From the NCBI GenBank assembly GCA_035947555.1, contig DASZJZ010000034.1, positions 1-9,057 of the forward strand: a stretch of 9,057 bases of DNA. Reading direction: 5' to 3'. Below the pieces are notes generated by a model, which ran no database searches, was not told the DNA's origin, and was given only the letters and a program-made list of their open reading frames with translations. The DNA comes from JACVRW01 sp035947555. Its GTDB lineage: Bacteria; Actinomycetota; Thermoleophilia; Solirubrobacterales; Thermoleophilaceae. Shown here piece after piece: positions 1 through 6,704 of this stretch; positions within the stretch are counted from its first letter, which is position 1; every line of letters begins with the position of its first letter. Both the position numbers and the translations under genes were made by a program.

Positions 1-1
1 G

Positions 2-286
2 GCGGCCGTCGAGGCCCTTACGCGTGACGGCGTGTACGTCAGCTTCGGGCAGGCCTCCTCGCCGCTCGCGGAGCTGTCCGGCATCCCGCTGCGGAACCGC
101 CGGGTCACGATGGTCGGCCACTCGGGCGCCTGGGCCACCCCCGCCGAGCGCCAGGAGGCGCTGGCGCGCGCCCACGCGCTCGGGTCACTGACCCTCGACA
201 TCGAGGAGCTCACCCTCGACCAGATCGGCCACGCCTGGGAGCGGCTCTCGAGATCCGGCGGCCGGAGGCTTGTCGTCAAGCCGTGA
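2..286 (+). CDS. Zinc-binding alcohol dehydrogenase / NADPH:quinone oxidoreductase family protein, C-terminal part
   Basis: The last 94 residues of a medium-chain dehydrogenase/reductase are visible; the start is to the left of the window. The fragment opens inside the Rossmann nucleotide-binding domain (GVYVSFGQASSP resembles the 'G..v.fG..s' strand-turn after the dinucleotide fold). It then carries a hydrophobic segment (RRVTMVGHSG) and ends with the pattern typical of the family: an acidic 'ELTLDQIGHAWERL' helix followed by 'GGRRLVVKP', matching the usual 'y.l.e...A...l..g...GK.vl' ending. The catalytic domain and any zinc ligands are not in view, so zinc-dependent dehydrogenase and zinc-free quinone reductase cannot be told apart. 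Its TGA overlaps the GTG start of the next gene by four bases (GTGA), which suggests the same operon and translational coupling. A redox step on an alcohol, aldehyde or enone in the same catabolic pathway is inferred. Confidence 0.75.
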   Translation, partial: AAVEALTRDGVYVSFGQASSPLAELSGIPLRNRRVTMVGHSGAWATPAERQEALARAHALGSLTLDIEELTLDQIGHAWERLSRSGGRRLVVKP

Positions 287-1440
287 CGGCCGCCGGCACG
301 GAGACGGCCGGGACCGGGCCCGCCGCGCGGCCCTACCCCCGCTTCAGCGACGCCGAGATGGCGCGCCGCCGCGAGGCGCTCGCCGCCGAGCTCGACGCCG
401 CGGACGCCGCGCACGCCGTGATCTACGGCGCCAACCGGTCGGGCCCGGCCGTCGGCTGGCTCACCCGCTGGCCGGTGACGCGCGAGGCGCTCTGCATATT
501 CACGCCCGGCGAGCCCGACGTCCTGCTCGTGAACTTCTACAACCACCTCCCCAACGCCGAGCGGATCGCCACCGAGGCCGACGTCCGCTGGGCTGGGCCG
601 AAGCCGATGGCAACGGCCATCGAGGAGCTCGACCGACGCGGTGCGCGCGGCGGCCGCGTGGCGGTGATCGGCCCGCTCGGCTACCGCCCGTACGCGGCCC
701 TCGAGGAGTTCGCCTCGCCGGTCCCCCTCGACCACGCCTACACACGGCTCCGGCTGCGCAAGTCCGTCGAGGAGCTCGACTGGCTCCGCATCGGCTGCGC
801 ACTCACCGACGAGGCCGTGCGCGCCGTCCACGAGCAGGCCGGTCCCGGCACCGACGAGCGCGAGCTCGGGAACCTCGCCGAGCGGGCCTATGTCGGCCGC
901 GGCGGCACGACGCACATCCACTATTTCGGCCAGGGCGTGCCCGCCCAGTGGCCGGCGGCGCGTACGCTCGAGCGGGGCGACGTCCTCAGCGCCGAGGTAA
1001 GCGCCTCCTACTGGGACTACACCGGGCAGCTCCTCCGCACCTTCGGGATCGGCGCCGACCCATCCCCGCTCCACCGCGAGCTCCACGACGTGGCGGACGC
1101 CGCCTTCGACGCGCTGTTCGAGCGCGTCCGGCCGGGCGCCACCGCGGCCGACCTCGTCGACGCCTCGGCGGTGATCGGCGAATCCGGCTTCACCACCCGC
1201 GACGACCTCGTCCACGGGTTCGTCGGCGGCTATCTGCCGCCGGTGCTCGGCGACACCACCCGCATGCTCGAGGAGGTGCCGGACTTCACGCTCGAGGAGG
1301 GCATGACGATCGTCATCCAGCCGAACGTGGTCACCCGCGACGAGAGCGCCGGAGTGCAGACGGGCGAGCTGATCGCGGTGACCGCCGGCGGCGCCGAGCG
1401 GCTGCACGAGTACGAGCGCGGCCTGCTGAGGATCGGCTGA
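283..1440 (+). CDS. M24 (creatinase / Xaa-Pro peptidase) fold protein with substituted metal ligands
   Basis: 385 residues, the usual length for two-domain M24 proteins. Residues about 25-130 look like the creatinase N-terminal domain (MARRREALAAELDAADAAH, AVIYGANRSG, then LRLRKSVEELDWLRIG leading into the catalytic domain). The pita-bread domain follows: YVGRGGTTHIHYFGQG, LERGDVLSAEVSASYWDY, LVHGFVGGY, LEEGMTIVIQPNVV and GVQTGELIAVT. By eye the canonical metal ligands are mostly replaced: the first Asp by Glu238, the second Asp by Gln249, the first Glu by Gln346 and the second Glu by Gly361 (Glu362 is next to it). His311 remains. This suggests a metal-independent hydrolase, as in creatinase, rather than a true metallopeptidase. 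The GTG start overlaps the previous stop by 4 bases; a GGAGG lies 14 bases upstream (264-268), rather far. It is probably cytoplasmic, since there is no signal peptide. Cleavage of a C-N bond in a small molecule is inferred; the substrate is unknown. Confidence 0.85.
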   Translation: MTAAGTETAGTGPAARPYPRFSDAEMARRREALAAELDAADAAHAVIYGANRSGPAVGWLTRWPVTREALCIFTPGEPDVLLVNFYNHLPNAERIATEADVRWAGPKPMATAIEELDRRGARGGRVAVIGPLGYRPYAALEEFASPVPLDHAYTRLRLRKSVEELDWLRIGCALTDEAVRAVHEQAGPGTDERELGNLAERAYVGRGGTTHIHYFGQGVPAQWPAARTLERGDVLSAEVSASYWDYTGQLLRTFGIGADPSPLHRELHDVADAAFDALFERVRPGATAADLVDASAVIGESGFTTRDDLVHGFVGGYLPPVLGDTTRMLEEVPDFTLEEGMTIVIQPNVVTRDESAGVQTGELIAVTAGGAERLHEYERGLLRIG

Positions 1441-1445
1441 AGTTG
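1428..1445 (+). promoter_or_regulatory. Ribosome binding site and TTG start deciding the CocE-like gene's N-terminus
   Basis: GAGGA at 1428-1432 sits 10 bases before TTG 1443-1445, inside the end of the M24 gene and two bases after its stop. This TTG gives the N-terminus (M)QIEWDAPIEMDDGVVLRADV, which matches the usual start of CocE/NonD proteins. The first in-frame ATG, at 1473, would delete the first conserved strand and has no comparable site. Confidence 0.6.
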
Positions 1446-3137
1446 CAGATCGAGTGGGACGCGCCCATCGAGATGGACGATGGCGTCGTGCTGCGCGCCG
1501 ATGTCTTCCGGCCCGACGGCGACGGCACCCATCCGGTGATCCTCTCCTACGGCCCGTACGCCAAGGGGCTCGTCTTCCAGGAGGGCTACCCGAACCAGTG
1601 GGAGCGGATGGTCTCCCAGCACCCCGACGTGGCCGCCGGCTCGTCCAACCGCTACCAGAACTGGGAGGTCGTCGATCCCGAGAAGTGGGTCCCGGACGGC
1701 TACGTGTGCGTGCGGGTGGACTCGCGCGGCGCCGGCAGGTCGCCCGGCCGCCTGGACCCGTTCTCGCCGCGGGAGACACGCGACCTCGCGGCGTGCATCG
1801 AGTGGGCGGCGGCGCAGCCCTGGTCGACCGGCAGGGTCGGCCTCAACGGCATCTCCTATTACGCGATGAACCAGTGGCACGTGGCGGGGCATCGGCCGCG
1901 CGGGCTGACGGCGATGTGCGCCTGGGAGGGCGCGTCGGACTGGTACCGGGACGCCACGCGCCACGGCGGGATCCTCTGCACGTTCTTCGGCAACTGGTAC
2001 GAGATGCAGGTCACGACCGTGCAGCACGGCCTCGGCTCGCGCGGTCCGGTGAACCCGAACACCGGCGAGGAGGCGTGCGGGCCGGAGACTCTCTCCGACC
2101 TGGAACTGGCGGCGCGCCGGACGGACTTCGGCGCCGACGTGGCCGCCCACGAGCTCGACGGCGACTACCACCGGGCGCGGTCGGGCGACTGGGATCGCAT
2201 CGCCGTGCCGCTCCTCTCCGCCGGCAACTGGGGCGGGCACGGGCTGCACCTGCGCGGGAACGTCGAGGGGTACGTGCGGTCGGCGTCGCGGCAGAAGTGG
2301 CTCGAGCTGCACGGGCTCGAGCACTGGACGCACTTCTACACCGACTACGGCGTGCGGCTCCAGAAGCGCTTCTTCGGCCACTTCCTGAAGGGCGAGGACA
2401 CCGGCTGGGAGTCGCAGCCGCCGGTGCTGCTGCAGGTGAGACACGCCGACGGGACGTTCATCGAGCGGGGCGAGCAGGAGTGGCCGCCGGCGCGGACGGA
2501 GTGGACGCGCCTCCACCTGGACGCCGGGCGGCACGCGCTCGCGGCGACCGCCGGGGACGGATCTACCTCCTACGAGGCGCTCGGCGAGGGGCTCACCTTC
2601 ATGGGCGCGCCGCTCGAGCGCGAGACCGAGATCACGGGTCCGTCCGCGGCGAAGCTGTTCGTCTCGTCGAGCACGCCGGACGCCGACCTGTTCGTGGTCC
2701 TGCGCGCATTCGACCCCGAGGGCGAGGAGGTCGTCTTCCAGGGCGCGATCGACCCGCACACGCCGCTGGCGCAGGGCTGGCTTCGGGCCTCTCACCGGAA
2801 GCTCGAGCCCGAGCTGAGCGAGCCGTACCGCCCGTACCACACGCACGACGAGAAGCAGCCGCTCACGCCGGGCGAGGTCTACGAGCTCGACGTGGAGATC
2901 TGGCCGACCTCCATCGTGCTGCCCGCCGGCTACTGCCTCGCGCTGACGGTACGCGGCACCGATTACGAGTACCCGCACGCGGGCGGCGACCGGCTGACCA
3001 CCTTCCGCAACGAGCTGCGCGGATCGGGGCCGTTCCTGCACGACGATCCCGACGACCGGCCGCCGGAAATCTTCGGCGGGACGGTGACCGTGCACCCCGG
3101 CTCGTACGTTCTGCTCCCGTTCGTGCCGGCGCCCTGA
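1443..3137 (+). CDS. CocE/NonD family hydrolase (alpha/beta serine hydrolase with PepX-type C-terminal domain)
   Basis: 564 residues from TTG 1443, normal for the cocaine esterase / X-Pro dipeptidyl-peptidase (S15) family. Known members hydrolyse esters or amides, such as cocaine esterase and glutaryl-7-ACA acylase. The N-terminus has the family pattern 'DGVVLRADVFRP', then 'PVILSYGPY' and 'YVCVRVDSRGAGRSPG' (oxyanion region). The nucleophile elbow is GLNGISYYAMNQW with Ser138. The likely catalytic His is His294 in GLEHWTHFY. The Asp expected after the strand 'PLLSAGNW' is not seen: the motif reads GNWGGHG (Trp263-Gly264-Gly265-His266) instead of the usual 'GW.D'. A helical cap lies roughly between these motifs. 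From about residue 320 a jelly-roll domain follows (PPVLLQVRHADGTF, TRLHLDAG, GPSAAKLFVSS, DADLFVVLRAFDPEG, LPAGYCLALTVRG, TVTVHPGSYVLLP). There is no signal peptide. It lies 2 bases after the M24 gene and 4 bases before the amidohydrolase, so it is co-transcribed. It probably hydrolyses an ester or amide intermediate; the substrate is unknown. Confidence 0.88.
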   Translation: MQIEWDAPIEMDDGVVLRADVFRPDGDGTHPVILSYGPYAKGLVFQEGYPNQWERMVSQHPDVAAGSSNRYQNWEVVDPEKWVPDGYVCVRVDSRGAGRSPGRLDPFSPRETRDLAACIEWAAAQPWSTGRVGLNGISYYAMNQWHVAGHRPRGLTAMCAWEGASDWYRDATRHGGILCTFFGNWYEMQVTTVQHGLGSRGPVNPNTGEEACGPETLSDLELAARRTDFGADVAAHELDGDYHRARSGDWDRIAVPLLSAGNWGGHGLHLRGNVEGYVRSASRQKWLELHGLEHWTHFYTDYGVRLQKRFFGHFLKGEDTGWESQPPVLLQVRHADGTFIERGEQEWPPARTEWTRLHLDAGRHALAATAGDGSTSYEALGEGLTFMGAPLERETEITGPSAAKLFVSSSTPDADLFVVLRAFDPEGEEVVFQGAIDPHTPLAQGWLRASHRKLEPELSEPYRPYHTHDEKQPLTPGEVYELDVEIWPTSIVLPAGYCLALTVRGTDYEYPHAGGDRLTTFRNELRGSGPFLHDDPDDRPPEIFGGTVTVHPGSYVLLPFVPAP

Positions 3138-3141
3138 TCGG

Positions 3142-4098
3142 ATGCGCTGGGACGTGCACAACCACGCCGTGCCGCGGGAGGCGGTGGAGCTGCTGCGCGA
3201 AGGCGACGGCTACCCGATCAAGGTCGAGGGCGACTTCATGGAGGCCGACCGCGTGCGCGCCGAGCTCACGCCGGTGTTCACCGACCCCGCCGTGAAGCTC
3301 GAGCAGCTGGCCGAAGTCGGTCTGGACGCGGCGGCGGTGTCGGTCTCGCCCGCGCTGTTTGCATACGAGACGGATGAGGAGCGCGGCGCCGCGCTGTGCG
3401 GCGCGGTGAACGCGGGTCTCGCGGACCTCTGCGCCTTCGACCCTGAGCGCCTCCGGTGGCTCGCGCACGTGCCGCTGCAGGCCCCGCAGGCCGCCGCGGA
3501 GCTGCTGACCGAGGCTGCACAAGCCGGTGCCGTGGGCGCGCAGATCGGCACGTCGGTCGCGGGCACGCCGCTCGCGGACGCGGGCCTCGACCCGTTGTGG
3601 GCGACCGCCGCGGATCGGGACCTGCCGCTGATGCTCCACCCGGCCTACAACAACGCCCATCCCGGCCTCGAGGGCTTCCATCTCCAGAACGCCGTCGGCA
3701 ACCAGCTCGAGACGACCATCGCGGCCGAGCGCCTGATCGTCACAGGAGCGCTCGACCGCCACCCGGGGCTGCGACTGCTGCTGGTGCACGCGGGCGGCTA
3801 CATCCCGTGGCAGGGCGGCCGCCTCCGGCACGCGGCGACGGTCCGGCCGGAGCTTGCCGGCGCCCCGCCCGACCCGCATGACTATTGGGGCCGGATCTTC
3901 GTCGACCCGATCACACACGACGCCGCCGCGCTCCGCTACCTCGTGGGGCGCGTCGGCCCGGACAACGTGGCGATGGGAACCGACCTGCCCTTCGACATGG
4001 CGACCCCGGACCCGGTGGCGGCGCTGGAGGAGGCCGTGGGCGAGGACGCGGCGCGGCGGATCATGGAGGACACGCCGCGGCGGCTGTTCGGGCTCTAA
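3142..4098 (+). CDS. ACMSD-like amidohydrolase superfamily protein (Amidohydro_2)
   Basis: 318 residues, close to the length of 2-amino-3-carboxymuconate-6-semialdehyde decarboxylase (ACMSD). This superfamily branch contains TIM-barrel, divalent-metal decarboxylases and hydratases. The metal-binding set is complete by eye: the HxH motif in DVHNH (His6, His8), His166 in LMLHPAYNN, His216 in LLLVHAGGY and Asp281 in AMGTDLPFD, in the same order and spacing as ACMSD-type enzymes. The HxH start separates it from the ExE-type resorcylate decarboxylases. It could decarboxylate, hydrate or hydrolyse a cyclic or unsaturated carboxylate; 4-oxalomesaconate hydratase (LigJ type) is another member of this fold and would suit the RraA-like gene that follows. 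ATG 3142 lies 4 bases after the CocE stop; no strong ribosome site is seen, so translational coupling is likely. Family assignment is firm; the reaction is not. Confidence 0.88.
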   Translation: MRWDVHNHAVPREAVELLREGDGYPIKVEGDFMEADRVRAELTPVFTDPAVKLEQLAEVGLDAAAVSVSPALFAYETDEERGAALCGAVNAGLADLCAFDPERLRWLAHVPLQAPQAAAELLTEAAQAGAVGAQIGTSVAGTPLADAGLDPLWATAADRDLPLMLHPAYNNAHPGLEGFHLQNAVGNQLETTIAAERLIVTGALDRHPGLRLLLVHAGGYIPWQGGRLRHAATVRPELAGAPPDPHDYWGRIFVDPITHDAAALRYLVGRVGPDNVAMGTDLPFDMATPDPVAALEEAVGEDAARRIMEDTPRRLFGL

Positions 4099-4175
4099 GC
4101 CTCCAGCGCCCGCTCGAGGTTGTCGAACGCCCTGCCCCAGCCGTCGGCGGCGACCACGGCCAGCCCATGTGACAC
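4095..4175 (-). pseudogene. Possible antisense remnant of a gene C-terminus in the 87-base intergenic gap
   Basis: The only sizeable gap of the operon reads on the - strand as a 26-codon open frame from GTG 4175 to TAG 4095-4097. It uses almost only G/C-ending codons and ends GWGRAFDNLERALEA. This resembles the last helix of SRPBCC/AHSA1-type proteins, where a Gly-Trp precedes 'L..L...L'. A TAG at 4179-4181 closes the frame upstream, so no functional gene is possible. The resemblance is short, and chance in high-GC DNA is a real alternative. Confidence 0.2.
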
Positions 4176-4185
4176 GCTCTACCAG

Positions 4186-4842
4186 GTGGACCTCATCGCG
4201 CGGCTGCTCGAGATCGACGTCTCGGCGCTCTCGGACGCCGACAAGACGCTTCCGGTCGTGGATCCCGCGGTGCGCGCGATGATCCCCGACGTGCGCATGG
4301 CCGGGCCGGCGTTCACGGTCCTCGCCGAGGACGACCACCTGCCGATGATGGACGCGCTCGCCGAGGCTGCGCCGGGCGACGTGCTCGTCGTCGCCACAGG
4401 CGGCGGGTCGCGCGCCGTCTTCGGCGAGCTGTTCGCGACCGAGGCGCGGCGGCGCGGCTTGGCCGGGATCGTCGCCGACGGCCTCTGCCGCGACCTGCGC
4501 GGTCTGCGCGCCATAGGGCTGCCGGTCTACGCGCGCGGCACCACGCCGAGGTCGGGCACGACCGTGTCGCGCGCCGCGCCGGGTGCGACGGTCGCCTGCG
4601 GCGGCGTAGCCGTGCGCCCTGGCGACATCGTGTTCGGCGACGACGACGGCCTGCTGATCGCCCCGGCGGAGCGGATCGCGGCCGCGATAGACGCCGCGGA
4701 GCTGATCGCGCGCAGCGAACGCGCGATCCTCGCCGCGCAGGCCCGCGGCGAGGCGCTGCACGACCTGACGAACCACGCGGAGCACGTGGCCGCGCTCGAC
4801 CGCGGCGAGACCAGCGCACTCGCCTTCCGGGTCGATGGCTGA
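4186..4842 (+). CDS. RraA family protein (HMG/CHA aldolase or oxaloacetate decarboxylase-like)
   Basis: 218 residues from GTG 4186. The family includes 4-hydroxy-4-methyl-2-oxoglutarate/4-carboxy-4-hydroxy-2-oxoadipate aldolase, oxaloacetate decarboxylases and the RNase E regulator RraA. Visible motifs are LSDADKTL near the N-terminus, RMAGPAFTV, PGDVLVVATGGGSRAVFGELFATEARRRGLAGIVADG and the active-site DGLCRD (Asp98-Gly99, Arg102-Asp103). The Arg-Asp pair is the pyruvate- and Mg-binding signature of the aldolase members. The end carries GVAVRPGDIVFGDDDGLLIAP, as is usual. The start is uncertain. TTG 4120 would add 22 residues (SNALPQPSAATTASP...), but they look non-homologous, and its GAGG abuts the start codon; GTG 4186 agrees best with family length but lacks a clear ribosome site. 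It overlaps the aminotransferase gene by 8 bases. Retro-aldol cleavage of a hydroxy-keto acid to pyruvate is the likely role. Confidence 0.8.
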   Translation: MDLIARLLEIDVSALSDADKTLPVVDPAVRAMIPDVRMAGPAFTVLAEDDHLPMMDALAEAAPGDVLVVATGGGSRAVFGELFATEARRRGLAGIVADGLCRDLRGLRAIGLPVYARGTTPRSGTTVSRAAPGATVACGGVAVRPGDIVFGDDDGLLIAPAERIAAAIDAAELIARSERAILAAQARGEALHDLTNHAEHVAALDRGETSALAFRVDG

Positions 4843-6064
4843 CTTCAAGCACGCGTTCGCCCGCCGCACGGGCCTCCGCGGCGGCAGCGAGCTGACGGCC
4901 ATCCTCGCCGGAAGCCCACCCGGCGTGCTCTCCATGACCGGCGGCTTCCCGAACGCGGCCACGTTCCCGACGGACGAGCTCGACGAGATCGCCGCGCGGC
5001 TCGTGCGCGAGGACGCCGCCGTCGCGCTCCAGTACACGCCGGTGGAGGGCCTCGCGAGCGTGCGCGAGTACCTGATCGACCGTCAGGAGCAGCTGCAGGG
5101 CCGGCGCCCGGAGCGGGCCGAGCTGATCGTGACCAGCGGCGGGATGGAGTGCATCGCGCTGATGTGCCAGGCGCTCATCGACCCGGGCGACGCGATCGCC
5201 GTCGAGGCGCCCAGCTACCTCGGCGCGCTGATGGCGTTCGCCGGCGCCGAGGCCGAGCTGACGGCGATCCCGATGGATGACGACGGGCTGCGCGTGGACC
5301 TCCTCGCGGAGCGGCTCGAGGCGGGGCTGCGGCCCAAGTTCGTCTACACCGTGCCGGAATACCAGAACCCGACCGGCCGGACCCTGTCGCTCGACCGGCG
5401 CCGCGAGCTGGTCGACATCTGCCGACGGCACGGCGTCCTGATCTTCGAGGACGTCGCCTACCGGGAGTTGTCGTTCGACGGGGCGTGGCTGCCGACGCTG
5501 TGGTCGCTCGGGCCCGACGTGGTGCTTCAGGCAGGAACGTTCTCGAAGAGCTTCTTCCCCGGCGTGCGGCTCGGGTGGGCGGCCGGCCCGCCCGAGGTGG
5601 TGGCGGAGCTCGGCGCCGCCAAGCAGAACACCGACCAGTGCGCCGGCGCGCTCGGGCAGCGCCTGGTCGAGGATTACGGCCGCGCGGGAGGGTTCGAGCG
5701 GCACCTCCCCGGCGCCCGGGCGCTGTATGCGTCGCACTGGGCCGCCCTGTCCGCGGCGCTCGAGCGGCACATGCCGGAGGGCGTCGAATGGACCGAGCCG
5801 GCGGGCGGCTTCCTGAGCTGGCTCACGCTGCCGGAGGGGCTCGACACTCTCGCGATGCGCCCCGCCGCCCTCGCCGCGGGCGTGGCCTACGTCCCGGGCC
5901 CGCCGTTCCACGTGGGCAACGACGGCCGCAACGCCATGCGGCTGTCGTTCAGCCACCTGACCGAGGACGAGCTCGAGACCGCCGCGGAGCGCCTCGCGGC
6001 GGTTTTCCGAGACGCGCTCTCCGGGAAGCTGTTGATAAAGGCACGCGAAGGGAGCACGAGATGA
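4835..6064 (+). CDS. PLP-dependent aminotransferase, class I/II fold (2-aminoadipate transaminase-like)
   Basis: 409 residues, typical for a fold-type I aminotransferase of the LysN / 2-aminoadipate / MocR-catalytic-domain group, without a DNA-binding N-terminal domain. Motifs in order: SMTGGFPNAATFP, ALQYTPVEGLASVREYL, IVTSGGMECIAL (cofactor-phosphate binding region), EAPSYLGAL, YTVPEYQNPTGRTLS (conserved Asn-Pro-Thr-Gly), ILIFEDVAYRELSF (Asp and Tyr contacting PLP), and FSKSFFPGVRLGW with Lys238 as the Schiff-base lysine. NAMRLSFSH near the C-terminus holds the Arg expected to bind the substrate carboxylate. It would exchange an amino group between an amino acid and a keto acid in the cytoplasm; substrate specificity is not readable. 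ATG 4835 lies inside the end of the RraA gene (8-base overlap), and the stop overlaps the next ATG by 4 bases, so it is translationally coupled on both sides. Confidence 0.9.
   Translation: MADFKHAFARRTGLRGGSELTAILAGSPPGVLSMTGGFPNAATFPTDELDEIAARLVREDAAVALQYTPVEGLASVREYLIDRQEQLQGRRPERAELIVTSGGMECIALMCQALIDPGDAIAVEAPSYLGALMAFAGAEAELTAIPMDDDGLRVDLLAERLEAGLRPKFVYTVPEYQNPTGRTLSLDRRRELVDICRRHGVLIFEDVAYRELSFDGAWLPTLWSLGPDVVLQAGTFSKSFFPGVRLGWAAGPPEVVAELGAAKQNTDQCAGALGQRLVEDYGRAGGFERHLPGARALYASHWAALSAALERHMPEGVEWTEPAGGFLSWLTLPEGLDTLAMRPAALAAGVAYVPGPPFHVGNDGRNAMRLSFSHLTEDELETAAERLAAVFRDALSGKLLIKAREGSTR
6048..6063 (+). promoter_or_regulatory. Strong Shine-Dalgarno before the CMD-family gene
   Basis: AAGGGAG at 6048-6054 sits 6 bases before ATG 6061, inside the last codons of the aminotransferase gene. 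It fixes the start of the next gene within the ATGA overlap. Confidence 0.65.
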
Positions 6065-6690
6065 CCGAACCACAGCGGATCAGCTACGTCCCGCTGGACG
6101 AGATGACGCCGGAGATGCAGGCCGAGATGGAGCGCTGTGCGCGAGAGGGGACGCCGCGGCCGGAGAGCTCCGCGGTGCGCGCCCACGTGCCGGCGGCGTT
6201 CTGGGCCTTCGCCAACGCCTGGGAGGACCTCTTCCGCAACGGGGTGCTCGACCATGCGATCAAGGAGCTCTGCCGCGTCTACGTCTCGCACAGCGTGAAG
6301 TGCGAGTACTGCGGCAACCAGCGCTCCGAGCGCGGGCGGCAGCAGGGGCTGGAGGAGGGCAAGTACGACGAGCTCCTGAACTTCGAGTCGTCCGAGCGGT
6401 ACAGCGAACGCGAGAAGGCCGCGCTCGCCTACACCGAGGCGATCGTCTGGACCGGCCAGGCCGACGACGCGTTGTGGGAGCGGTTCAACGAGCACTTCAG
6501 CGAGGCCGAGCTCGTCGAGCTGGGCTGCTTCGTCGGGCTCACGCTCGGCCAGCAGTCGTGGCTGCGGCTGCTCAACATCGACCACCACCAGGTGATGCCT
6601 GGCACGAGCGCCTCGATGGCGCCGGGCTTCGAGTCGGCCGAGGCGCTCGCGCAGAGCAAGGACTCCGAGCGGTACTGGGCGCGCGCCTGA
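6061..6690 (+). CDS. Carboxymuconolactone decarboxylase / AhpD-like family protein
   Basis: 209 all-helical-looking residues. The CMD core is LDHAIKELCRVYVSHSVKCEYCGNQRSERGRQQG, followed by SEREKAALAYTEAIVW and FNEHFSEAELVELGCFVGLTLGQQSWLRLLN, the usual two-part CMD pattern. A CxxC pair (Cys81, Cys84) is present, as in AhpD-type alkylhydroperoxide reductases. However, the His normally four residues after the second Cys (CxxCxxxH) is Arg88, so classical AhpD peroxidase chemistry is doubtful. Family members act as gamma-carboxymuconolactone decarboxylases or peroxidatic/redox partners; many in catabolic operons are uncharacterised. The gene starts in an ATGA overlap with the aminotransferase and ends 14 bases before the LLM oxidoreductase. 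It may remove a peroxide produced by flavin chemistry or act on a pathway intermediate; both are inference. Confidence 0.85.
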   Translation: MTEPQRISYVPLDEMTPEMQAEMERCAREGTPRPESSAVRAHVPAAFWAFANAWEDLFRNGVLDHAIKELCRVYVSHSVKCEYCGNQRSERGRQQGLEEGKYDELLNFESSERYSEREKAALAYTEAIVWTGQADDALWERFNEHFSEAELVELGCFVGLTLGQQSWLRLLNIDHHQVMPGTSASMAPGFESAEALAQSKDSERYWARA

Positions 6691-6704
6691 GGGCCCGGCA
6701 CCGC

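Noticed and set aside
270..1442. Long + strand open frame running through the M24 region in the frame of the CocE gene
   Set aside because: The translation before residue QIEWD is Arg/Ala/Pro-rich low-complexity typical of a shifted high-GC frame, whereas the frame from 283 shows clear M24 motifs. The CocE protein starts near 1443.
1230..3161. Long - strand open frame (over 600 codons) opposite the CocE gene
   Set aside because: Composition and lack of motifs mark it as an antisense shadow; the + strand has a complete CocE-type protein.
2863..5037. Very long - strand open frame (over 700 codons)
   Set aside because: It lies opposite three well-recognised + genes, has no family motifs, and its composition (Arg, Ala, His, Val-rich) is that of antisense high-GC DNA.
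6029..6060. Locally A/T-richer GTTGATAAAG as an internal promoter before the CMD gene
   Set aside because: No convincing partner -35 element at the right distance, and the overlapping ATGA already explains expression by coupling.
283..6064. Ectoine degradation cluster (DoeA M24 hydrolase with DoeD aminotransferase)
   Set aside because: No DoeB-type deacetylase or semialdehyde dehydrogenase is present, and the M24 protein and other genes do not fit that pathway.
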